Below are positions 51,866 through 59,962 of a stretch of DNA of 64,000 bases, in pieces. The translations under genes and the position numbers were made by a program. The first letter of the stretch is position 1. Each line of letters opens with the position of its first letter. This stretch comes from Cyclobacteriaceae bacterium YHN15 (GTDB lineage Bacteria > Bacteroidota > Bacteroidia > Cytophagales > Cyclobacteriaceae), in the NCBI GenBank assembly GCA_003797895.1, contig RKQB01000007.1:124001-188000 (forward strand), in the 5' to 3' direction. Under the pieces are notes generated by a model, which worked only from the letters and a program-made list of their open reading frames with translations, did no database searches and was not told the origin of the DNA.

Positions 51866-51921
51866 ATTGTCTGATTCAGGATGAGCTCGTGCCCCCAAGT
51901 TAAACAATATTTTGAATCAGA

Positions 51922-53109
51922 TCAGATACGCTTGCAATAAAATACCCTATACCTTTCTCCTACTTTTGTGGCAACCAAAAAATCGTCGCCTCCATCTTTT
52001 AGTCTGAATTTCTTCTTGATTTCATCCGTTGATAGGGCAAAGTTTCTGGCAATAACATTCACTTTTCCGGTGGGAAAGCATTCCTTCAATTCTTTTTTGG
52101 GTTGGTTGAATTCCCGGATTACTTCAAAAACCCGCCCTGGAATGTCCTCCGAAAAACTGTCAGCAGTATAAAGGTGGCTGTTGGGATGGAGTTTTTCCAA
52201 TTTAAACCTTTCGCCAAAAGATTTGAACGCCCCAGCTTTTAATATGGATGCAAGTGGTTCAATGATATAGGATTTGACATCTGAATACGTATTTAATGCC
52301 TTTTCTTCAGATTCAAATGAAAATATAAATTCATTTTTCCCCTTCGGATTCAAATCCACACAATGTATCATTCTTTCCGCTGAAGGTTTTCCCTTTTCCC
52401 AAAGCAACAGCACTTCTTTCACTTCATTCTTGACAGAAATCACCCATATCTTCTGGATGTCAGGTAGCTCAAGAAATGCCTGTTTCAAATCCAACATCGG
52501 AGAAGCCTTGATCAAAACAGTATTTCCTTTACGCTTTAAAAGCTCCCAATTGGTCACAATATCGGGCTCACAATCGGCGAGTTTGTATAACTTTTGATTG
52601 TGTTCTCCCCTTCTGGCGGGATCTACAAAAAGCAGATCAAAATTTTGATCAGTTTTAGAAAGGATTTGCAAGCAATCACCCTGAAGCGCCTCGAATTTGC
52701 GTTCTCCCAAGACCTCCATATTATAACGGAAAATATCCACTAACTTTTCATCCCTTTCACAATATATAGCCTGACTGAAATTTTTAGAAAGGAAAAAGGT
52801 GTCTACTCCGAATCCACCTGTCAGGTCGATCATAGAATGACCATGTATCAATTCAGTTTTAAACTGAGCGGTCTCCTCTGAAGAAGCTTGTTCTACCGAG
52901 ATTCCTTCAGGAAAGAAAAGGGAGAAATTAAGGGACCAGGTGGGAAGTTTTTTAAGTGCTTTTCGCCGGGACTGTAATTGGCCAACGGCCATCTTCAAAT
53001 CAACATCTGTTTTTCCCCTGAGAACTAAAAAAAGTTTGAAAGGATCCTCATCTAAGTGATCTTGTACAAATTTTTTAACTTTTTCAGTATAAACTTTAGA
53101 GATTTCCAA
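51922..53109 (-). CDS. class I SAM methyltransferase with THUMP-like domain
   Basis: Encodes 395 residues. The methyltransferase core (about 85-215) has motif I as MIDLTGGFGVDTFFLS, the acidic post-I CERDE, and motif IV FVDPARRGEH. The last part (about 320-395) resembles a THUMP-like RNA-binding module (HLYTADSFSEDIPGRVFEVI, FLVATKVGERYRVFYCKRI). This architecture suggests modification of RNA or tRNA, but the DPAR motif differs from the usual NPPY/DPPY and the target is unknown. Between its start and asd lies a 45-nt hairpin terminator for asd. No signal or membrane segments. Confidence 0.85.
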   Translation of the reverse strand: MEISKVYTEKVKKFVQDHLDEDPFKLFLVLRGKTDVDLKMAVGQLQSRRKALKKLPTWSLNFSLFFPEGISVEQASSEETAQFKTELIHGHSMIDLTGGFGVDTFFLSKNFSQAIYCERDEKLVDIFRYNMEVLGERKFEALQGDCLQILSKTDQNFDLLFVDPARRGEHNQKLYKLADCEPDIVTNWELLKRKGNTVLIKASPMLDLKQAFLELPDIQKIWVISVKNEVKEVLLLWEKGKPSAERMIHCVDLNPKGKNEFIFSFESEEKALNTYSDVKSYIIEPLASILKAGAFKSFGERFKLEKLHPNSHLYTADSFSEDIPGRVFEVIREFNQPKKELKECFPTGKVNVIARNFALSTDEIKKKFRLKDGGDDFLVATKVGERYRVFYCKRI

Positions 53110-53126
53110 ATCAAGTCAGGGGAGAA

Positions 53127-53171
53127 AATTAAATTCATACGATGACTCGAAGTCACCGTATGAATTTAATT
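53127..53171 (-). terminator. long hairpin terminator downstream of asd
   Basis: Arms of 20 bp with one mismatch (AATTAAATTCATACGaTGAC at 53127-53146, and its complement at 53152-53171) and loop TCGAA. It lies 10 nt past the asd stop and ends in a T-rich minus-strand tail. Confidence 0.65.
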
Positions 53172-53180
53172 AATTCAAAT

Positions 53181-54170
53181 TTATGCCAAACTATGCTCCA
53201 TCAAATATTCAGCTATCTGTACGGCATTTGTCGCAGCTCCTTTTCTTAGATTATCAGCAACAATCCACATATTCAGGGTATTGGGCTGTGATTCATCCCT
53301 CCTCAACCGACCGACAAAAACCTCGTCTTTTTTGTGTGCGGTCAATGGCATGGGATATACATTGTTGGCAGGGTCATCCTGGACAATTACACCCGGGGTA
53401 TTGGATAAAATTTTTCTTACCTCTTCCAAATCAAAATCCTTATGGAATTCCACATTCACTGCCTCAGAATGCCCTCCCATGGTTGGGATCCTTACTGTAG
53501 TAGCGGTAACCTGTATGCTGGTATCATTGAAGATTTTCTTGGTCTCATTGATCATCTTCATTTCCTCTTTGGTATAGCCATTCGGCTGGAATACATCAAT
53601 ATGAGGCAGAACGTTCATATCTATTTTGTGAGGATAAACCATATCGGCAGGCTCTCCTGCTCTTTCTGCCATCATCTGGTCCACCGCTGCCTTACCCGTA
53701 CCTGTCACTGACTGATAGGTAGAAACAACAATTCTCTTAATACCATATTTTAACCTCAATGGATTCAAAGCCAATACCATCTGTATAGTTGAACAATTGG
53801 GATTAGCAATGATACGGTCATCTATCCTAAGGTCTTTTGCATTGATTTCAGGAACCACCAATTTTTTTGTAGGGTCCATTCTCCAAGCAGACGAATTATC
53901 AATGACAATGGTACCTGCCGCAGCAAACTGAGGTGCCCATTCCAAAGAAGTCCCTCCACCAGCTGAAAATATGGCGATATCAGGCTTCTCAGAAACTGCC
54001 TGTTTCAATCCCATGATGGTGTATTCCTTACCCTTGAAGGTCATCTTTTTTCCGGCAGACCTTTCACTGGCGACAAGGAGTAATTCATCAAATGGAAATC
54101 GGTGCTCTTCCAACACCTCGAGGATCTCTGAGCCTACCAATCCGGTAGCTCCTACAACGGCTAGTTTCAT
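53181..54170 (-). CDS. asd: aspartate-semialdehyde dehydrogenase
   Basis: Encodes 329 residues. It reduces aspartyl-4-phosphate to aspartate semialdehyde with NADPH, feeding lysine/diaminopimelate, threonine and methionine synthesis. Visible features are the N-terminal VVGATGLVGSEILEVL (NADP loop), FSAGGGTSLEW, and the catalytic Cys in IIANPNCSTIQMVLAL. The active-site His is in TMGGHSEAVNVEF. It belongs to the Gram-positive-like Asd branch by length and sequence. A TACCTTTG box at 54211-54204 lies 34 nt upstream of the ATG. It ends with a strong hairpin, so it is transcribed alone. Confidence 0.97.
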   Translation of the reverse strand: MKLAVVGATGLVGSEILEVLEEHRFPFDELLLVASERSAGKKMTFKGKEYTIMGLKQAVSEKPDIAIFSAGGGTSLEWAPQFAAAGTIVIDNSSAWRMDPTKKLVVPEINAKDLRIDDRIIANPNCSTIQMVLALNPLRLKYGIKRIVVSTYQSVTGTGKAAVDQMMAERAGEPADMVYPHKIDMNVLPHIDVFQPNGYTKEEMKMINETKKIFNDTSIQVTATTVRIPTMGGHSEAVNVEFHKDFDLEEVRKILSNTPGVIVQDDPANNVYPMPLTAHKKDEVFVGRLRRDESQPNTLNMWIVADNLRKGAATNAVQIAEYLMEHSLA

Positions 54171-54357
54171 TTTAATTTAAGATTGTTTTTTTCAAATAGA
54201 CCGCAAAGGTAAATCAAGAATTTTCAAAAAAGATACAACAGGCGTATTTAATTACTTATTTTTCAACAATTGGCCACTTTTAATGCAATGTTTCAAATTA
54301 TTTTACCTTAAACGATTATAATTCGACTAATTACTTTCAATTTAATATTTTTCGGTC

Positions 54358-57300
54358 ATGAAGCCTAAATTTTTGGTAAGGGTTTCAATTGCTTTTTCCT
54401 TACTAGGTTGTTTTTTTAACCGAAGCGCTGTTTATGGTCAAATTCAGGATTTTGAAAGCAATTTTTTAATCGTCAACCATCCTGAAGAATTTTTACCGAA
54501 TTGGTCTGCCAATGAAGTCCGGACTACTGCGGCCAGGGTTTTTCAGGCCTTACATGAGGGAAGGTTTGGCTCAAGGGCATTGGGAGTACAGCCTATCAGC
54601 TCCTTCAATGGAGAGATTTTTACAAAACTCAACCCGGCCAGTTTTGTTGATCCAAAAATTGCCTTTTTCGCAAAAAGTAAACAAAACGGTTCAGGAAATC
54701 GCCCTGCCGTAGTTTCGATTTGGTTTTCCCCATCTGTAAATGGGGAATTTTCCTACCCTATTCAGGTAGGGGATGAAAATTCTTTTTCCAATCAAAACCT
54801 CGACTACCGGCTATTCGAAATCCCTATTCCTGAAGATTTTAAGGATCTTGAAGAACTTTCTATAAAAATCGAGGTGAAATATGGCCCCGGGACCGGTTCG
54901 GCCGCAAGATTTTTTATGGATGATTTCGGGATTTTTGATGGACAAGAAATAATCGATCCCATTAACGTGAAACATGCCCATCTATTGGACCCTTATTCCA
55001 TTGAATTGATCTTTGATAAGGAAGTTGAAAAACCCATTTCAGGTCAGGTCAAAGTATCCGGGCAGGCTAAGCTGAAATTACAGCACCCCACGGATACCAC
55101 ACTTTATATTTTTTCAGAACAGGTATTTGAAGAATCGAAAATTATTCTAACACTTGAAAACTTAAAGGATATGACCGGAATGATTACCCCGGAATTGAAA
55201 GTGGAAATAGAAAACAATGGAATTGATTTGGGAGAAGTACTATTGACCTCCTCGAATACCCTTCAGGTGAGCTTCAGTCAAACCTTCTTGGAATCATCTG
55301 TCAGCAGGACATCCCATTTTCAGGTCAATGGCAAACAACCCAATTCCATAGAGGTATTAGAAAATAATTTTCAAATTAAACTGGCATTTGCGGAAGATTT
55401 CCAATTGGAAAGTATCCTGAAGCTTGAAGCACAAAACATACAGAATGCAAAAGGCGAATTAGGAGAAAACCCATTGGTCAAATCCTTGGTATACAAAGAC
55501 CATATCGAAAGCCTATATCTAATTGATCAAAATGAGTTGACAATTTTCCATGATTTAGATCTGGACCCCAAATCTGTCCACCCAGAATCATTTTTCATTA
55601 AGGATGCTGATGAGTTTCTGTTTGAAGTCCATTTCCCACAGCCTTCACAAATAATTCTAAAAAGTAATTTAATTTTTGAAGAGGGGCCCGTCTTCAGCAT
55701 ACACATACCTCCTAGAATGAGCCAAAGAGGACTCCCTATCCACGCCTCGAAAAGGGAGTTTATCTGGGACAAAACTCCACCTGAATTAGTAAGTGTAACT
55801 CCGGTGGAAAAAAGTAAAACCCTGCTTATTTTTTCAGAGCCTGTGGATCCGGTTTATGCAGGCATCACCTCATTCTATACCATTGAGGAAAAACAGCCAA
55901 TTGATATTCTTTTCCAAGCCAACGATAGCCAATTGATACTGACATGGCCTTTTGAATTTGAATCGGAAAAAACCTATGTCTTAAAAATTGAAAGATCCTC
56001 AGACCTTTATGGAAATATTACGGAAAATATTGCTTTTGATTTCCAGTTTTCTTCGGCACCACAGGTTTTTTTCAAGGAAATAACCATCAATGAAGTCATG
56101 GCTGCTCCAAGGGCCGGCAACAGCCTTCCAAATGCAGAGTATGTGGAATTATACAATACCGGGGACCGCCCCATTTATTTGGGGGGATTCCAACTGGCCA
56201 ATTCCAGAAGGGAAACTATCCTGCCTTCTGCAGTTCTGAATCCTAAGTCCTATCTGATTTTGGTTCCAAGGGCCAGAACCAATGATTTTGAAAAGTACGG
56301 AAAAGTAATCGGTCTGACCAATTGGCCCACTTTGCTGAATTCAGCAGATCAGGTCAAATTAAGGGATGCAAATGGACATGTCATCGATAGCCTTGAATAC
56401 AGCACAGTTTCATACGGTGGGAATGCCTTCGCCCAAGGGGGGTACAGTTTGGAAATTGCAAACCCTTACCTGACTTGTTACTTACCCAGCAATCTCAAAC
56501 CTTCAGTGGATGAAAAAAGAGGAACGCCTGGTAAAGTCAATTCGGTGTATGAGCTCACTCCTGATATGACGCCCCCTACTTTTTTACAGTCTCTCTGGCT
56601 GAGAAGTAACAAAGTAAAATTATCCTTCTCCAAAATTTTAACCCAAAATATCCAACAAATAAAATGGAGTTTTAATCCTGATCTCACACTTGTGAACAGC
56701 TATATTGATGAAAATCCTTCCAATATCATCCTGGAATTTGCAGAAGGATTAAAGGAGGGGGTGAAGTATCATGTTACCATAAAAAATTTAAGGGATTGCA
56801 GCGGAAATTTATTTGATGATTCGGGGAAGGTCTGGATGGTAGTCCCTTCAGCTGCAACGGAGGGAGATCTCATAATCAATGAAGTACTTTTCAATGCAAG
56901 AACCAACGCTCCGAAATTTGTGGAAATCTATAACAGATCGGATAAATTCATCAATCTCAAGGATTGGAAGCTTGCTAATCTCAATTCAAATGGGGACATA
57001 GCAAATAGAAGATTGCTTTTTACTGAGGATTTCATCCTTGAACCCTTTTCGTTTTTGGTATTCACCACGGATGCTGAAAAACTTAAACAAGAATACCCCC
57101 GGTCCAAGGAGTCAAGGTTCATTGCTTATTCTTCCTTACCAAGTTATCCTATTTCAAGTGGCAATGTGTTGTTTCTCAACCCCGATGAAACCCTAGAAGA
57201 AAGGTTAAGCTATTCGGACCGTATGCATCACCCTCTTTTGAGAGAAACAAGAGGGGTTTCCCTCGAAAGAATCTCAGCCAATGCCCCTGTTGATAATCCC

Positions 57301-57699
57301 AACAATTGGCAATCCGCTTCTGCCTCTGAGGGCTATGCTACTCCTGGGTACAGAAATTCACAGGTTTTCGATGGTCAGGAAGAAGTAGGAATCGAAATTC
57401 ATCCCAAAGTTTTTGCACCGGAAATGCCGGGGCAAGCAGCGTTTGTAACCATAAGTTACAAAATGAATCAACCCGGGAAAAATGCAAGTATGCGGATTTA
57501 CAATGTAGCAGGTAACCTTATTAGGGAAATCTGTCAGAATGCTATATGGGGAAATGAGGGGTTTTACCTATGGGACGGTACAGATGTCAATGGGAGAAAA
57601 GTAAGGCCTGGACATTATATAATTTGGATAGAAATATTTGACCTGGAAGGAAATGTAAGTCAAATAAAAAAAACTGTCGTTGTTGGTACATTTTTTTAA
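54358..57699 (+). CDS. large secreted protein with two lamin-tail domains
   Basis: Encodes 1113 residues. Signal (about 1-28, ending AVYGQ). An N-terminal part (about 30-195) reads as a jelly-roll-like module that includes ARFFMDDFGIFDG. Several Ig-like/SbsA-type beta modules follow (about 200-570; IELIFDKEVEKPISGQVKVS, TPPELVSVTPVEKSKTLLIF). Two lamin-tail (LTD) domains begin near 575 (ITINEVMAAPRA ... EYVELYNTGDRPIYLGGFQL) and near 836 (LIINEVLFNARTNAPKFVEI). The last 90 residues resemble a FlgD-Ig module (WDGTDVNGRKVRPGHYIIWI). This design is common in Bacteroidota surface proteins and may use type IX secretion, although the tail is not a canonical T9SS signal. Function unknown. Confidence 0.88.
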   Translation: MKPKFLVRVSIAFSLLGCFFNRSAVYGQIQDFESNFLIVNHPEEFLPNWSANEVRTTAARVFQALHEGRFGSRALGVQPISSFNGEIFTKLNPASFVDPKIAFFAKSKQNGSGNRPAVVSIWFSPSVNGEFSYPIQVGDENSFSNQNLDYRLFEIPIPEDFKDLEELSIKIEVKYGPGTGSAARFFMDDFGIFDGQEIIDPINVKHAHLLDPYSIELIFDKEVEKPISGQVKVSGQAKLKLQHPTDTTLYIFSEQVFEESKIILTLENLKDMTGMITPELKVEIENNGIDLGEVLLTSSNTLQVSFSQTFLESSVSRTSHFQVNGKQPNSIEVLENNFQIKLAFAEDFQLESILKLEAQNIQNAKGELGENPLVKSLVYKDHIESLYLIDQNELTIFHDLDLDPKSVHPESFFIKDADEFLFEVHFPQPSQIILKSNLIFEEGPVFSIHIPPRMSQRGLPIHASKREFIWDKTPPELVSVTPVEKSKTLLIFSEPVDPVYAGITSFYTIEEKQPIDILFQANDSQLILTWPFEFESEKTYVLKIERSSDLYGNITENIAFDFQFSSAPQVFFKEITINEVMAAPRAGNSLPNAEYVELYNTGDRPIYLGGFQLANSRRETILPSAVLNPKSYLILVPRARTNDFEKYGKVIGLTNWPTLLNSADQVKLRDANGHVIDSLEYSTVSYGGNAFAQGGYSLEIANPYLTCYLPSNLKPSVDEKRGTPGKVNSVYELTPDMTPPTFLQSLWLRSNKVKLSFSKILTQNIQQIKWSFNPDLTLVNSYIDENPSNIILEFAEGLKEGVKYHVTIKNLRDCSGNLFDDSGKVWMVVPSAATEGDLIINEVLFNARTNAPKFVEIYNRSDKFINLKDWKLANLNSNGDIANRRLLFTEDFILEPFSFLVFTTDAEKLKQEYPRSKESRFIAYSSLPSYPISSGNVLFLNPDETLEERLSYSDRMHHPLLRETRGVSLERISANAPVDNPNNWQSASASEGYATPGYRNSQVFDGQEEVGIEIHPKVFAPEMPGQAAFVTISYKMNQPGKNASMRIYNVAGNLIREICQNAIWGNEGFYLWDGTDVNGRKVRPGHYIIWIEIFDLEGNVSQIKKTVVVGTFF

Positions 57700-57739
57700 T
57701 TAATCAGTAGGACTTTAATAAAAATATCGATAATTTAGA

Positions 57740-57922
57740 ATGTCTTTGCATAACCCCGAAAAACCCATGAACTCTGATCTAATTACCCGCATTCTCGACA
57801 AATATTTTATTAAAAAAGGGAAGACTCTGGAAGTTATCCAAAGATACTTAAGCGTCAGATACAAGCTGATAATGGACAAAAAAGTGCTGCAAAAAAGGAT
57901 AGAGAATCTGTCCTCCAATTAA
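57740..57922 (+). CDS. small protein of unknown function with its own terminator
   Basis: Encodes 60 residues (MSLHNPEKPMNSDLITRILD...), strongly basic and mostly helical (LDKYFIKKGKTLEVIQRYLS, VLQKRIENLSSN). No signal peptide or known domain; a DNA- or RNA-binding role would fit the charge but is not shown. The frame is followed at once by a clean terminator (57921-57947), which argues for a real gene. An alternative start is Met10 at 57767. It lies between the lamin-tail gene and the DksA-like gene. Confidence 0.65.
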   Translation: MSLHNPEKPMNSDLITRILDKYFIKKGKTLEVIQRYLSVRYKLIMDKKVLQKRIENLSSN

Positions 57923-57947
57923 AAACCGTCCCCTGACGGTTTTTTTA
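57921..57947 (+). terminator. rho-independent terminator
   Basis: Arms AACCGTC/GACGGTT with loop CCCT (57924-57941) and seven T. It ends the 60-codon gene transcript directly after its stop. Confidence 0.85.
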
Positions 57948-58037
57948 TTTTTGAAATTGAAATGCTAAGTGTATTTTAGGGGACTTTTCAATCGGTCTGT
58001 TTGATTGGAGGTGATTTACCATTTAAAAGTTAACACT

Positions 58038-58421
58038 ATGAGCCAAGAAGGAAAAACAGCTTACTCACCTGAAGAGCTGAAAGAATTTGAGGAAATTATT
58101 CTTCAGAAACTTGCAATTGCCAAAGAAGAACTCACCTCTTTAAAAGAAACTTTGAGTAAGAAAAATGACAGTGGCACAGATTTTACCGCTTCAACATCTA
58201 AACTTTTGGAGGATGGAGCAGATACTTTGGAGAGAGAAAACCTCAGCCAACTTGCAGCCAGACAGCAAAAATTTATTATCAACCTCGAAAATGCTTTGAT
58301 CCGGATTAAAAACGGAACATACGGTGTTTGTGTGGATACGGGAAAATTAATCGCTAAAGAAAGACTGAAAGCGGTACCACACACCATGCATTCCATTGAA
58401 GCCAAGCTTGCAAAAAAATAA
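58038..58421 (+). CDS. DksA/TraR-like regulator with degenerate zinc finger
   Basis: Encodes 127 residues. An N-terminal coiled-coil (LKEFEEIILQKLAIAKEELT ... SLKETLSKKNDSGTDF), a loop with DGADTLERENLSQLAARQQK, and a C-terminal finger region YGVCVDTGKLIAKERLKAVP. Only one Cys remains where the classical DksA/TraR finger has four, so it cannot bind zinc in the usual way. This form is standard in Bacteroidota. DksA-like proteins bind the RNA polymerase secondary channel and modulate stringent-response promoters. Start at 58038 (MSQEGK) is chosen over the Met 33 nt upstream. It is directly followed by scpB. Confidence 0.88.
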   Translation: MSQEGKTAYSPEELKEFEEIILQKLAIAKEELTSLKETLSKKNDSGTDFTASTSKLLEDGADTLERENLSQLAARQQKFIINLENALIRIKNGTYGVCVDTGKLIAKERLKAVPHTMHSIEAKLAKK

Positions 58422-58422
58422 A

Positions 58423-58995
58423 TTGGAGTTTTTACACAAACATATAGAAGCCCTGATTTTCTGTTCTCCATCTCCGTTAGCGCCGGATGAAATCCAAAAA
58501 TGCCTAACGGAGATGTTTGAAACAGAGGTTCCCAAAGAACATATTTTGGAAGCAATTTCGGACTTGATGGAGAAATACCAGCAGGATGATTTTTCTTTTG
58601 CTTTAGAACACTTGGGAGGTGGTTATCAATTTTTGACTAAACCGGCCTATCAGACCAGTATTTCAATTTTACTCAAGCAACAATCTCAAAAAAGGCTTTC
58701 AACGGCCCAATTAGAGACGCTATCCATCATTGCCTACAAGCAACCGGTAACCAAAACCGAAGTAGAGCATATCAGAGGAGTAAGCTGTGATTATTCCATT
58801 CAAAAGCTTTTGGAAAAGGAATTGATTACCATCAAAGGAAAGTCCGAGAATGTGGGAAGACCGCTGTTGTATGGAACCAGCGAAAAGTTTATGGAATATT
58901 TTGGAATCAATCATTTGACTGATTTGCCTCAACCCAAAGATTTTAATCCCGAAATCAATCAAATCGGGGAAGAAAAAGATCAGCTTTCTGATTGA
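58423..58995 (+). CDS. scpB: segregation and condensation protein ScpB
   Basis: Encodes 190 residues. It is the winged-helix dimer of the SMC-ScpAB chromosome condensation complex. ScpB hallmarks are HIEALIFCSPSPLAPDEIQK at the start, FALEHLGGGYQFLTKPAY and LETLSIIAYKQPVTKTEVEHI. The start is taken as TTG at 58423, two bases after the DksA-like stop, because that is where ScpB proteins normally begin (EFLHKHIEALIF). An in-frame ATG at 58396 would add nine residues within the upstream gene. It converges with the SprT-like gene (16-nt overlap). No scpA or smc in the window. Confidence 0.94.
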   Translation: MEFLHKHIEALIFCSPSPLAPDEIQKCLTEMFETEVPKEHILEAISDLMEKYQQDDFSFALEHLGGGYQFLTKPAYQTSISILLKQQSQKRLSTAQLETLSIIAYKQPVTKTEVEHIRGVSCDYSIQKLLEKELITIKGKSENVGRPLLYGTSEKFMEYFGINHLTDLPQPKDFNPEINQIGEEKDQLSD

Positions 58996-59615
58996 TGTAT
59001 CCTCTTTACTTCCGCATGGGCAGAAATCAGGTATTTTCTGCCAGTATTCAATTCTGCACACAAAATCCTGGTTCTTCTAATGTGTTCCTTTTGAAATTTT
59101 CTGCCCTGCAGCTCAAAAAATTCCCCTTTCGGTAAATCCACTAAAAGGGATTTTTCATCGGATATATCTTTATCATATCCCTTTAAGATTCTGCTCAAAA
59201 AAAGATCAGCCCCTGTACTCGCTTTGGGGTTTTTAAAATGCCTGACCAGCGCGGCCAAAACATCTTTTGGAAAAATTTTATCGGATATCAAAGGGGTCAT
59301 CAGATTTCTAAAAGTAATCTTCCACTCCACACCATGGGGCTTGATTCCTAAACCATGATCTTCAAAAGCCCTATAGTGTGCCACTTCATGTATATAGGTG
59401 ATTAAAAACTGATAGGGGTTGAGGTTATGGTTGATGGAAATCGTTTGTAATTTTCTATCTCTTCTGTACCTGAAATCCCCAAGTTTGGTCAGTCTTCCCT
59501 TCGTGATAAAAAAATTGAAAGGCTTTTCTTTCCACAGATTGAAACAATAAGAGACAGCTTCTTCCGGTATGTATTTTTTGAATGCTACTAGAAATTTTTC
59601 ATCTTGGTTCATCAA
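58980..59615 (-). CDS. SprT-like zinc metalloprotease-fold protein
   Basis: Encodes 211 residues. The zinc motif is YIHEVAHYRAF (HExxH) with a third ligand in KPHGVEW at about 20 residues later, as in SprT/Spartan-type domains. The C-terminal part (QKEHIRRTRILCAELNTGRK) resembles the SprT zinc-ribbon region but lacks clear Cys pairs. Function is unknown in bacteria; eukaryotic relatives cut DNA-protein crosslinks. It ends 16 nt into scpB and is divergent from the small lipoprotein terminator region. Confidence 0.9.
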   Translation of the reverse strand: MMNQDEKFLVAFKKYIPEEAVSYCFNLWKEKPFNFFITKGRLTKLGDFRYRRDRKLQTISINHNLNPYQFLITYIHEVAHYRAFEDHGLGIKPHGVEWKITFRNLMTPLISDKIFPKDVLAALVRHFKNPKASTGADLFLSRILKGYDKDISDEKSLLVDLPKGEFFELQGRKFQKEHIRRTRILCAELNTGRKYLISAHAEVKRIHQSES

Positions 59616-59630
59616 CCGAAATATAAGTCA

Positions 59631-59666
59631 AAAAAAAAGTCCTACCATAAGGCAGGACTTTTTTCT
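59631..59666 (-). terminator. terminator of the Glu-rich lipoprotein gene
   Basis: Arms AGTCCTACC and GGcAGGACT (59638-59659, loop ATAA) with eight A on one side and a T-run on the other. It mainly ends the minus-strand lipoprotein gene 14 nt upstream. Confidence 0.75.
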
Positions 59667-59679
59667 TTAGAAGATTAAA

Positions 59680-59883
59680 TTAACCTTCAACAACTTCTTT
59701 AACTTCTTCAGTAACTTCTTCGATAGCTCCTTCTACTTCTTCAGCAGCTTCTTCAATTACTTCTTCAGTTTCTTCGATAACCACTTCGATTTCTTCAGTA
59801 GCTTCTTCAGACACTTCTTTGTTTCCGCAAGATGCAGTGAACAACATTCCTGCAACAGCGAATAATGCAAATACCTTTTTCAT
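59680..59883 (-). CDS. small Glu-rich repeat lipoprotein
   Basis: Encodes 67 residues: signal MKKVFALFAVAGMLFTASCG with lipobox TASC (Cys19), followed by 48 residues built from Glu-Glu-hydrophobic units (EEATEEIEVVIEETEEVIEE, AAEEVEGAIEEVTEEVKEV). The helix would carry one strongly acidic face and one Val/Ile face. Start 59883 is chosen because the signal begins there and a promoter lies at 59914-59944. Similar tiny acidic lipoproteins occur in Bacteroidota; their role is unknown. It has a promoter and a terminator of its own. Confidence 0.8.
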   Translation of the reverse strand: MKKVFALFAVAGMLFTASCGNKEVSEEATEEIEVVIEETEEVIEEAAEEVEGAIEEVTEEVKEVVEG

Positions 59884-59913
59884 GTGTTTGGTTTGTTTCT
59901 TTATAAGAGGCTG

Positions 59914-59944
59914 CAAAGGTACTGATATCCATTGGATTGTCAAG
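59914..59944 (-). promoter_or_regulatory. promoter of the Glu-rich lipoprotein gene
   Basis: On the minus strand CTTG (59944-59941), exactly 19 nt, then TACCTTTG (59921-59914), a perfect -7 box, 30 nt before the ATG at 59883. Confidence 0.6.
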
Positions 59945-59962
59945 TGATTTTGCAAATAATTT

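Noticed and set aside
59680-59955. Longer start for the Glu-rich lipoprotein at 59955
   Set aside because: The extra 24 codons would precede the signal peptide and overlap the promoter at 59914-59944.
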